Assembly (NCBI RefSeq): GCF_900090045.1
Contig: NC_041779.1
Location: forward strand, 764,501 to 828,500
DNA length: 64,000 nt
Source of the DNA: Plasmodium malariae
Lineage: Eukaryota; Apicomplexa; Aconoidasida; Haemosporida; Plasmodiidae
Reading direction: 5' to 3'
Positions within the stretch are counted from its first letter, which is position 1. Each line of letters opens with the position of its first letter. Under the pieces are notes generated by a model. The model searched no databases, was not told the DNA's origin, and saw only the letters and a program-made list of their open reading frames with translations. The position numbers and the translations under genes were made by a program. This document shows, in pieces, positions 12,231 through 22,230 of the stretch.

Positions 12231-12465
12231 ATGGCGAAGAAACAATTATTTCCATCAAATAAAAAATGGTGCAGTGATAGCATAGTACTAGGTGAACACC
12301 AGTTGTTCACCCCATTTTAATTTCCTTCATTAATGCAGTCCCTTAAGAGAAATGCTTTTTTTTAAATTATTTCATCTCTTCGAATATATACATTTCAGAG
12401 TGATTATTTAAAAGTGTTTGAAATTTTATTTTGTCCGTCTTTCGTAAAAAACGGAAAATTCTTTC
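12231..12465 (+). CDS. Candidate small spliced gene, 3' end undefined
   Basis: Unrecognised. Exon 1 at 12231-12284 reads MAKKQLFPSNKKWCSDSI with donor ATA|GTACTA. Exon 2 at 12399-12465 follows a T-rich acceptor (CATTTCAG) and reads SDYLKVFEILFCPSFVKNGK, FF, ending at TTC|GTATAT in phase 1. A third exon at 12579 (after CAAACAG, starting HKFLKIRIRR) fits the phase, but its end is unclear. The residue composition is more complex than its surroundings. It lies between the kinase 3' end and the promoter side of the 10634 gene, in the opposite orientation to both. Could be chance. Confidence 0.28.
12291..12311. other. Perfect 8-bp stem-loop
   Basis: GGTGAACA, loop CCAGT, TGTTCACC. It is unusually GC-rich for the region. 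Position next to a possible splice donor suggests an RNA hairpin; no family assigned. Confidence 0.5.
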
Positions 12466-12730
12466 GTATATATGTACATGTATATACGTACATGTATATA
12501 CGTACATATATGCATACATATATGCATACATATATGCATACACAAACTATTAAATTGTGAACTTTACCTGGCAAACAGATAAATTTTTAAAAATTCGGAT
12601 ACGTAGAAATACATGCACGTGCATATATAGGTATACCCTAACGTATATATATGTGCATGTATATTCCTATATATTTGCATATATATATATATATACATGT
12701 ACATGTACATGCCGTCTTTTACGAAAGACG
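12436..12730. repeat. Long-range inverted repeat, 19-bp arms
   Basis: Arms at 12436-12454 (cgtctttcgtaaaaaacgg) and 12712-12730 (ccgtcttttacgaaagacg) are reverse complements at 18 of 19 positions, with a 257-bp spacer rich in acgtacatgtatat palindromes. The right arm also folds on itself (GTCTTT-TACG-AAAGAC). Confidence 0.7.
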
Positions 12731-13537
12731 TAATAAACAATGGAAATTGGGCAAGTGCTAATTACAGAAAAAGCTAATTAATATGAACACTCTTATGGAC
12801 GCATGTATACATACATATGTATATATATATATGTACACATGTATGCACAGCGTAACAGTAAAACCAAGAAAAAACAGAGCTTCACGACGAAAATAAAGCT
12901 CTCACAGTATAAATAATTATTTGATGATAAAATTTCATTCATAAATGATTGCGCTTTTATCTCATATAAAGGAATTTTTATGCATTCGTTATATATTTAA
13001 AAAAATTTACAAAACGTACTTTATAAAAAGAAAATGATGATATAAAATACGCACATAAAAAAAAAAAAAAAGTCTATACACACGTTGATAGCACAATTAA
13101 AATGTGTACATATTTATATGCACATTTTTATGCATATATGTATATATATGCGTATTCTAATATATATACAATTAAACAAAAATATGATGAACAAATGAGT
13201 AATGCATATAATTTAATAAGGGAAGGGAAATACTCGTAAATGTTAAGGGCTTATACACCTTTTCCAAATCAATTATATCAAAAAAAAAAAAAAATAAAAA
13301 TAAAATAATACAACACATTTTATATAAAAACTTTCTGTGATATGAAGCTACTTGTATTAAAATTATAAACCAAAATTTAAAAACATGTAAGGGTACATAT
13401 ATATACATATGCGTATATCTATTTGTATACCCATGCACGTAGTTACGCGCAGATCTCCATGCCCAGGTTGATGTGTTTACCTACGCATACATTTTATACA
13501 TCCATATCCCTATTTTCGCAAACACATAAAAATTATT

Positions 13538-15964
13538 CTAGCAAGCTAAATGCATTTTATTGGGGTACAGTTTATCAAAATTCTCTAAAGTCATATCAAT
13601 GTACTGCATAACTTCATCTAATTTTCGACGTCTAACATCTAAGGGAATTAATATTTTCCTTTCTTCAACTGTGAAATGTAGCAACTCCTCTTTTGTAAAA
13701 TTAAAGCAGTTTGTATTAAACGGTAAAGAAAAATTATTATCTGAATTAATGTCTTTATTAAAAACTTTTAAATTTCTTATATCATCAAAATAGTTATGCA
13801 GTAACGCGTTGCATAATTTTATTCTCTTTTGTGGATTAAACTGTAGTAGCTTATCTAACAAATCGATACTCTCTTGTGAACAATTATGACTTATTAATTT
13901 CTTTAATGTTATTGGTTTTATGTCTGGAAATTTTACATTCTTATACACACTCCTGAAAGACAAGAAATCCTCATCATTTGGTGTTCCAAGTATTTTTATT
14001 ATCTCAACCAACTGATCAGATGCGCAGTCTCCTAAGAATAATGGCTTTCCTAACATTAGTTCTCCCATAACGCATCCTTTTGGAAGAAGTTACAACGCGG
14101 AAAAAAAATGGTAAAAAAAAAATAAAAAAATATGTGCACAATTATTAACAAGCAAGGTGAAAAATAAAAAATAAAATGTGCACAATTATTAACAAGCAAG
14201 GTGAAAAATAAAAAATAAAATGTGCACAATTATTAACAAGCAAGGTGAAAAATAAAAAATAAAATGTGCACAATTATTAACAAGCAAGGTGAAAAATAAA
14301 AAATAAAATGTGCACAATTATTAACAAGCAAGGTGAAAAATAAAAAAAAATAAAAAAAACATATGCACAATTATCAAAAAGGTGGGTAAACAAAATACAT
14401 AATTATTAAAAAGGTGGGAAAAAAAAAATATGTCTAGTTACTAACAGTGAATACCTCAAAAGAGCGTGAGTTAACGGACATTTTTTTACAAAAAAAAAAA
14501 AAGAAAAAAAAAAATATAGGAGTATGAAAAAGAACAAAATATGCACCAACCCATACGTCAAGCACACTCATAAAACATGGCATAGAGACATACCTATTGA
14601 CCAGGTATCAATGGCTTGGCTATAGTAATTGGATCCAAATAATAACTCAGGTGCTCTATAATACCTGGAGCATACATAGCTAAAGTATTTATAATTTTCT
14701 TTTAGCTTTATTGAAGTGTTAAAATCACATAGCTTTATATATTTATACATGATACTATTCATGTACAATTCATCTAAATTATTTTGGTGAGATAAATTAT
14801 CAATATCGTTAACATTAACTTCTTCTCTAATAATAATTTTCTTCTTTTCTTCCTCTTCTATACAATGTTTATCATCCACATAATTATTACTTAATTTTTC
14901 ATTAGAAACATGTATCATTTTTTCCTCTTCTAATATTGTACAACTTTTATGTGTATGCGAAGAGGATAACAGTATATCTGTTTTATTTTTCTTTAAAATT
15001 TTTTTAAAATTTTTTTTGGATACATGCAAATTATAATCACTGTAATTGGTCTTCCACGAATTACATTTTCCTTTATGTAAATTGGTCATACTCATTGATC
15101 TTTTTAGTTTTACGTATGTTTTATTGAAACTATTCCTTTTTTTTTTCAATGCTGATGCTGTAGTATTACTGTTGTAGTAGCTGTAATATTTCTCTAACTT
15201 GCTATTGCTACTACAATCAATCTTATTCTCTCTTTCATCGATAAATGAAATACTTTTGCTTTTTCCTAAAAACGTATTTTCGATGCCTTCTCGCCCGTTA
15301 TTATGATTTATATCATTATTGATGTTACTCCCACCACTGATAACACTTCTATTATTATTTACGAAGAAAAAAGAGTCGTCGCTCTTCTTTTTAATGTACT
15401 CGCCCTCTTTCTTGTGTGTTGTCAAATTATCACTCCCATTTACTATTAGCTTGTCATTCGCACACTCGACATTTATACTTGAAATTTTTTTTTCTACATT
15501 ATTTATTTTATCGCCTTTTGTATTTATGTTCTTATTCCTTCTATTCATGATGCACTTGAACTTAAAGGAGTTTTGTATGCACACTAGACACTTCTTATTG
15601 TCCGAGCCCTTCTCCATCTTAGTCAAAAGATCCTTATTGCTTTTTCCATTATTATTACTGCTACTATAGCTGCTACTATTCGCATTATTCGCTTTATTTG
15701 TCTTATTTAAAAAGATTAGAATATTCTGCGGTTTTATATCTCGATGCGTAATACACAAGCTGTGCAAATATAACGTTGCGCGGATCAATTGATATAAGTA
15801 TATTTTTATTTGGTTTTCATTAAGAAAACTATTCTTAATATATTCACTTAAATTATGACAAGGACATATATCATTGATGCTTTCCTGAAGAGCATTTATG
15901 TTAAAATTGTTTATCATATTATTGTGCTTAAGTACATCATTATTACTATAATTATAACCACAGT

Positions 15965-16012
<48 letters not shown>

Positions 16013-17000
16013 AGTCATTATTACAGCTACTATTACAGCCATTATAATCATTATTATCACCTTCACTCCTCTGCACATTCTTCGTGTTTCCTCCAATATT
16101 GCTTATTTCCTCAACGGAATTTATACAATTTGGAACATAATTTTTTCCTGAACTATTCAGGTGTTTTAATGTATCACCAGAATTAAAATCGTGCGATTTA
16201 TTTAACTGGTGTGCATGGTATGACTGCTTAATAGCACCATTCTTTCCATCTTCCCAATTTTCACTTATTTGTTCTGGTTTATCCATTTGATTTTTGTTTT
16301 GGAAATCATCCTTTAAGAAATTCTTGACAGTACTTTTTCTATTTCTAATATTATCATTTGTGCTATTCCTACTATTGCTAATTTTACCATCCCCATGAAA
16401 ACATACATTTCTCGAGTAATCACAGCGAACAATATTTTCTAAATTATTACTACTAATAACAGTATCATCTATATCCCCTGCCTGCATATAATACACATTA
16501 CTCCGATCATTGCAGTTATTACTACTGTTACTATTGTTTCTATTGCTATCATTGTTATTATTCCTACTACTGCTACCATTGTTGTTATGATTACTTCTAC
16601 AATCCTGCTTTATGGAATTCTTTATAGTTATATAATAAAGGGACGTAGCCAAATCAGTATTGCCGTATTCCATTACCATGTGCACATAAACCCCTCCATT
16701 TAAACTGGTAGTATAAAATGCATGTTTCAGTTTCACAATATTTGGATGTTTTAATTTCTTCATAATTTCAATTTCTTTAAAAATTTTTGTATTCTTTTGA
16801 TATGTTTGTTTGAGTGCAACTACACTAGAACTGTCTAAACAATCCGCTTTATATACTACACCATATACTCCATTTCCAATTATATGACGTATTTTATAAC
16901 TAATATTTCTGGAGTCATATTTTAATTTTTCATCGTCAAAATATATATTTACATAGTCTTTTATTATTTCATTTTTCTTGTAAATTTTTATCAAATCCAT
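13538..17000 (-). CDS. PK1: Serine/threonine protein kinase, CMGC/GSK3-like, PK1 type
   Basis: Exon 1 is 17000-14594 (ATG; donor ATAG|GTATGT) and exon 2 is 14076-13538 (acceptor AAAAG). The join makes WSIG|CVMGELMLGKP, as expected for the family; 981 residues. Gly loop GNGVYGVVYK (42-51), VALK with Lys64, catalytic HRDIKPQN (about 416), and a metal-binding triplet that reads DFN (759-761) instead of DFG. The activation segment YFSYVCSRYYRAPELLFG matches GSK3, including the activating Tyr, and is followed by DQLVEIIKILGTP. Two very large Asn/Ser-rich inserts (about residues 115-390 and 430-745) interrupt the lobes, including a Ser run from AGT codons near 15970-16011. P. falciparum PK1 is the closest known relative (from memory). 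The 517-bp intron carries a 44-bp minisatellite. Cytosolic or nuclear (no leader). Confidence 0.93.
14133..14352. repeat. Minisatellite in the kinase intron, 44-bp unit
   Basis: Five copies starting at 14133, 14177, 14221, 14265 and 14309; the unit begins tgtgcacaattattaacaag. A decayed partial copy follows at 14362-14390, and a single relative lies 6 kb away at 20505. Confidence 0.95.
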
Positions 17001-17495
17001 TTTTTTTTTTTTTTGTTTATATGTATGTGCATCTGTGCGTACGTGTATTCGGCAAAATCAAAACGTAAAATGGGAAAAAAATAAGAAAATTATTGTGCAT
17101 ATAAAAAATGTGAAGAAAAAATGGGAAAAAGGGGAAACGGCACAGAAAAAAAGGCAAAAAAAGAAGAATGAAAAGTATTGGGAAAAGAAAAGGAAAAATG
17201 AATGCGAAAAAACATAAAAAGGGAATGAGAAAAAAAATAATAAAAGGGGGGGAAAAACTATAATTATTAAAAGTTCTCTTTTAAAAACAAATAAGAAAAA
17301 CCTGCATTATTTTATCTGTTCAACAAAACATAAACACATATTAAGTTATATAATACTAATCTTTATAAGGCATATTCAAACTCTGCATATTTTTCAATGA
17401 ACACAGTTTCCTACTGTCACAACAAAGCTGTTACTTTTATTTGCAAAAAAAGGAGAAGATCTCGTTTTTATGGAGAAAAACAAAAAAAAAAATTA

Positions 17496-17740
17496 AACAA
17501 TTAAACAGTTAACAGGTTAAAGGATTAAAGGGTTAATCGGTTAAACGGTTAATCGGTTAAACGGTTAATCGGTTAAACAGTTAAACGGTTAAACAGTTAA
17601 TCGGTTAAACAGTTAAACGGTTAAACAGTTAAACGGTTAAACAGTTAAACGGTTAAACAGTTAAACGGTTAAATTACTAAACAATTAACTGATTAAATTA
17701 TTAAATAATTAACTGATTAAATTATTTAATAATTAAAGAT
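17496..17740. repeat. Minisatellite, 8/16-bp unit (ggttaaac / agttaaac)
   Basis: About 25 units alternating cggttaaa, cagttaaa and cggttaat, decaying to aattaactgattaaatt at the right end. About 500 bp upstream of the kinase start. Confidence 0.9.
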
Positions 17741-18075
17741 CCTCTCTTCATTAAAAGCAGCGGGACTCGTTCGTTTTTAATATATATATATATATATATA
17801 CGTTTATACCTGTGTTGCTGCTTTTATTACTGTATGTTACTCCATTGTTTTACTACCTTTTGCAGTTATGCAATTTTCTGCTTAAATTTAAATAGTTTTT
17901 CATTAACTTGCTTTTCTAATTTATTTTTCCCTTTTTTCCTTTTTTTTTTTTTCTACTTCTTCGCCCTTTTCATACACACAGGAATTAAAAATAAAAAGAA
18001 ACCAACATCATCGCTAAAGATGGTGCTCTTTTTTGATGTGTCGATCTGTTTGCATACATATACATACAAACATGA

Positions 18076-18111
<36 letters not shown>

Positions 18112-18443
18112 GCTTCATTCGTTGAAGTACCTTTGTATTTCTCATATGAATATAGGTTATACAAAATTACCTAATTCCTTTGGTGATATGCTTGTTTTTT
18201 TATGATTTTAAGTTCAATTCTTTTCTTTTCTTTTCTTCTTTTTCTTTTTTTTTATTTTTTTTTCTCTTCGCTTTATTTTTTTATTACCTTCTCTCATGCT
18301 TTCTTCAAAAAGAGAAGTTTGATTGTACAAAATTGAAAAAACGTATAACACTGACTAATGCATTTCTTTTTTATGAACGAAGAAATATAAATACATATAA
18401 CTGTATCTGTAGTTGTAACTGTACTGACATATAATACATGTAC

Positions 18444-18690
18444 ATACGTATATATGTTTTCATAAGTATATATGTTTTAATAAGTATATATGTTTTAATA
18501 TGTATATATGTTTTAATATGTACATATGTTTTAATATGTATATATGTTTATATATGTATTTATGTTTTAATATGTACATATGTTTTAATATGTATATATG
18601 TTTATATATGTATTTATGTTTATATATGTATTTATGTTTATATATGTATTTATGTTTATATATGTATTTATGTTTATATATGTATAATTT
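18444..18690. repeat. Minisatellite, 16- to 20-bp units (tatatgttttaataagta)
   Basis: Two blocks: tatgttttaatatgta(ca/ta) and then tatgtttatatatgtattta. Open in several frames on both strands, so its translations are artefacts. Confidence 0.85.
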
Positions 18691-18945
18691 GCACAATTAA
18701 AATAAATTTCACAATATAAAGAATATAAGTAACATTTAATTCCACCGAAATTTCATTTTTTCTTTTAAAAAAATAATAGTACATCTATATATATATATAT
18801 TTCACAAAAACAATAGACTTTTTTAAAAAAAAAAAAAAAAAGGAAAATCGTACGTTCGGGTAAAAAGATTTTTCTTTAAAATGATTTAATAAATTCATAC
18901 ACATATAATAGAAAACGCTAAAGATAGAAAAAATAAAAAAAAATT

Positions 18946-19206
18946 AAAACATAAAAAAATTAAAACATAAAAAAATTAAAACATAAATTAATACATAAAA
19001 ATATTAAAACGTAGAAAAATTAAAACGTAGAAAAATTAAAACGTAGAAAAATTAAAACATAAAAAATTAAAACATAAATTAATACATAAAAATATTAAAA
19101 CGTAGAAAAATTAAAACGTAGAAAAATTAAAACGTAGAAAAATTAAAACATAAAAAAATTAAAACATAAAAAAATTAAAACATAAAAAAATTAAAACATA
19201 AAAAAT
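18946..19206. repeat. Minisatellite, 16-bp unit (aaaaattaaaacataa / cgtag)
   Basis: Two higher-order blocks in which acataa copies give way to acgtag copies and back, so the array itself seems duplicated (18990-19080 and 19081-19200). Confidence 0.85.
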
Positions 19207-19549
19207 GAAAATAAATTTAAGAAAATATAAGGAATTATGCAAAAATTACAAGATAAAAAAAAAGTGCCTGAAATTATAAGAAAAAAAAAAAAAAAAAAAA
19301 AAAGAAAAAAAAAAGCATTAATATGAACATTGTTCATATATTATACATGATATAATAAAAAAAAAAAAAAATTAAAATTAAATTATTTTTAAATAATATT
19401 ATAATCATTTATTTTACGTTACGTTGAAAACATTTAACGAAGATACGATCTAATATTAAATAACCTCATTTTCGAGAATTTTAAAAATCAAACATATAAA
19501 TATACATACATATATATATGCATACATATATATATGCATGTACTAAATA

Positions 19550-19680
19550 TTCATGTAAGTAAATACGCATGTAGGTAAATACGCTTGTAAGTAAATACGC
19601 TTGTAAGTAAATACGCATGTAAGTAAATGCGCATGTAAGTAAATACGCATGTAAGTAAATATGCAAGTACATATATATAC
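19550..19680. repeat. Minisatellite, 16-bp unit (gtaagtaaatacgcat)
   Basis: Eight copies with few changes (gcat/gctt). Lies just upstream of the candidate gene at 19801. Confidence 0.9.
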
Positions 19681-19800
19681 GTACATACATGTACATGGAC
19701 AAGTATATATACACATTTTTGCATTTATGTACAGAACACAAACGAAACATCATAAAGACATAAGTTTACTTCACAAATCGTGTATCTTCCTTCGTGTAAA

Positions 19801-20071
19801 ATGAAAATTAAAATGTTTTTAACGAACAAATGCGATAGTATGTTTTATTTCAATAATTTTGGTAAAAGGAGCCATGTAAATTGCATACCCGCGGAAAAGC
19901 CATGTTACGTCATGCACATAGGTATATATATTTGTGTGTTCATATGTACATAAGTATGTATGTATGTATGTAGGTAGGTAGGTAGGTATGTATGTAGGTA
20001 TGTATGTAGGTATGTATGTATGTGCAGATATTATACCTACGGGCTATGAACTTGTTCAGAATTACAACTGA
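19801..20071 (+). CDS. Candidate two-exon small gene, 54 residues
   Basis: Unrecognised. Exon 1 (19801-19921) begins at ATG and reads MKIKMFLTNKCDSMFYFNNF, then GKRSHVNCIPAEKPCYVMHI, ending at ATAG|GTATAT in phase 1. Exon 2 (20028-20071) follows GTATGTGCAG and adds DIIPTGYELVQNYN and a TGA stop. Phases agree, and the 106-bp intron is filled by tatg/tagg repeats. The composition (Cys, Pro, Gly, His, few Asn/Lys runs) is unlike the simple-sequence frames around it. Three Cys and a basic start could fit a small organellar subunit, but no family is visible. Nearest genes are the kinase (-) and the GTPase (-). Confidence 0.4.
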
Positions 20072-21894
20072 AATAATTGTGTTTAATTCGGTGTTTATTT
20101 GTAAGCTGTACTGTTCATAAAAAATAAAGGTAGATATTAAACGAGTTAATGTAAATATAAAACTTTCTTCTTGAGAGAAATAATTACAGAAAGTATAAAA
20201 ATAAAAAGAGGTATGTTAACCCATGTATAAATAACTCTATTTTTGAACTCTGCCTTTTAAATAAACGTGCACTCAAAATAATTATTATTGTCAGAATATA
20301 TCTGGTACATGTGTCTATATGCACACATTAAAAAAAAACTTAGCACATTATCTAGTTTAGTCGAATAAAGACCTTGACTTATCTCTTTTGTGATAAAATA
20401 AAATGAGCGATGTTCATTAAAAAAATTCAGGAAAAAACTAAAAAAAAATTTGAGGAAAAATTGGAATTAAAAACGCTAGTTATTATTAACAGACAAGAAA
20501 AAAATGTGCACAATTATTAACACGCAAGGATAAAAATAGACAACTATTATTACAAAAAAAAAAAAAAAAAAAAAAAAGGAAAAAAAACAAGTTGCATTTA
20601 TGCTAAAATATTTTTAAAGAATATATCAAAGTTGCATATATATTATAAAGTCCATTTTACCATTTTGGGAAGCATAAAACAATTATATCCCAAACGATAT
20701 GTTCTCCTGTTATTTCCTATTTTTTACAATATATATTCCAAAAAAAAAAAAAAAAAAAAAAGGAAGCTAAAAAGAGCTGTAATTAATTTATAAAAATCAG
20801 GATAGAAGTTTCTGCTTGTGCGCACAAAAGAAAGGTATAGGCGAATTGCTAATATTATTTTTACGTTGTAAGCAGCCTGCTCATTTGTACATATACACTT
20901 TATACGTATATATGCATGTATAAATTATTTCTAAATATGATGGAAAAAAGAACACTATTAATTTTTATTGCGCAGCATGGATTATCTTAATTAAAAGGAC
21001 AAATAAAATAATCTGATTTTTTTTCCTTGGATATATATTTATTTTCCCCTTTTCCTCCCATGTATGTTGTTACACTTGTCTCTTTTAAGTTTTTAATTTC
21101 TAATCCGCTGTAATTTCATTATTGCACGAGAAATGGCATTAATGCATCATTCTATCAATTATCTAATCTATATATATCAATTTAAGACCCATTTATACGC
21201 TACAGTTTTGTAGAAAAAAAGGGTACACCATGCGCATGTGTTCGTACACATACATATATATGTATGTATATATACATGAGTACATCCGAATGCTCACTCC
21301 ATTATATTCTTTTGTACTAACACCCCATTGAAAACCAAAAAAAGAAATAAAAACACATTTAATTGTTTTTTGTTTTTTCACAAGAAATTTAAATAATTCT
21401 TCAAATATAAAAAAAAGAAAAAAGAAAGTGGTACTAAAAATGGATATGTAAGAATAAAAAAATCTGCTTCCCAAAAAAAATAAAAAAAAAAAATTAATTA
21501 TGTATGTTAATATAAAAAACAATAGTATTTAAAAAATTGTTAAAAATTTAGAAACCAAAAAAAAAATAAATGAAAAATGGGGAATATAAAAATGAAAGGG
21601 GAAAAAGTGAGAGTGACAGAGAACACAAAATGAGAATTAAGTTTTCAAGAAAACTTAAACATTAAATATATGTAATATTTGGCAAAAAAAGAAAAAAAAG
21701 AAAAAAGAAGAAAGGGACAATCTTCAACAATTTAAAGGAAATCCAATTTTTTTTTTTTTGGGAAAAGAAAAAAAAAGTAAGACAATTCATTCGAAAATTA
21801 TGCATTATTAGTGCTCTACGACCTTCAATCGCTCAAAGGCTATGTAAAAGCCGTGCACTACAAAATAGACACTGACCTACTGCTACTGTTATTG
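20072..21894. other. Intergenic, no supported gene
   Basis: A-runs at 20553-20577, 20739-20761 and 21475-21492. A minus frame from 20884 (MSRLLTT, donor AC|GTAAAA, 53-bp intron, then NFYPDFYKLITALFSFL into a poly-Phe tract) could encode a tiny membrane protein; see findings. Confidence 0.5.
20505..20538. repeat. Dispersed single copy of the kinase-intron repeat
   Basis: tgtgcacaattattaacacg continues with caaggataaaaata, matching the 44-bp unit at 14133 over about 30 bases with three differences. Confidence 0.75.
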
Positions 21895-22147
21895 TAATTA
21901 TTATTACTATTGCTATTACTGCTGCGATTATTGCTGCGATTATTGCTGCGATTATTGCTGCGATTATTGCTGCGATTATTGCTGCGATTATTGCTGCGAT
22001 TATTGCTACTATTATTCTGCATTATTGCTGCGATTATTCTGATTATTGCTGCGATTATTGCTACTATTACTGCTACTATTACTGCTGCGATTATTGCTGC
22101 GATTATTGCTGCGATTATTGCTGCGATTATTGCTGCGATTATTACTA
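21895..22147. repeat. Triplet-based minisatellite, 12-bp unit (attattgctgcg)
   Basis: About 20 units. On the minus strand it reads Ser-Asn-Asn-Arg repeats, typical of Plasmodium protein inserts, and it sits 84 bp past the GTPase stop on that strand. The frame is interrupted by stops near 22015, so it is not open throughout. Confidence 0.85.
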
Positions 22148-22230
22148 TGTTTATTTTATAATTCTTTTGTTATCACAAATATAAAAGTAAGCAAATTGCT
22201 CGTTTTTCCTCCTCTTCCATTTTCTTTTGG

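Larger units (their letters stand above)
17001..19800. other. Kinase upstream region, no supported gene
   Basis: A-rich leader (17035-17260), minisatellites, and (TA)n at 17777-17800 and 18078-18104. A T-rich acceptor CACACAG at 17981 is followed by an open segment IKNKKKPTSSLKMVLFFDVS, but the same bases are open in two minus frames as well, so I do not call an exon. Confidence 0.55.

Noticed and set aside
15319..16151. Plus-strand frames inside the kinase gene (Leu/Thr-rich)
   Set aside because: Antisense shadows of the Asn/Ser inserts.
17834..18205. 123-codon plus frame MLLHCFTTFC...
   Set aside because: Half is poly-T and (TA)n; the complex part is also open in minus frames, so coding cannot be told from composition.
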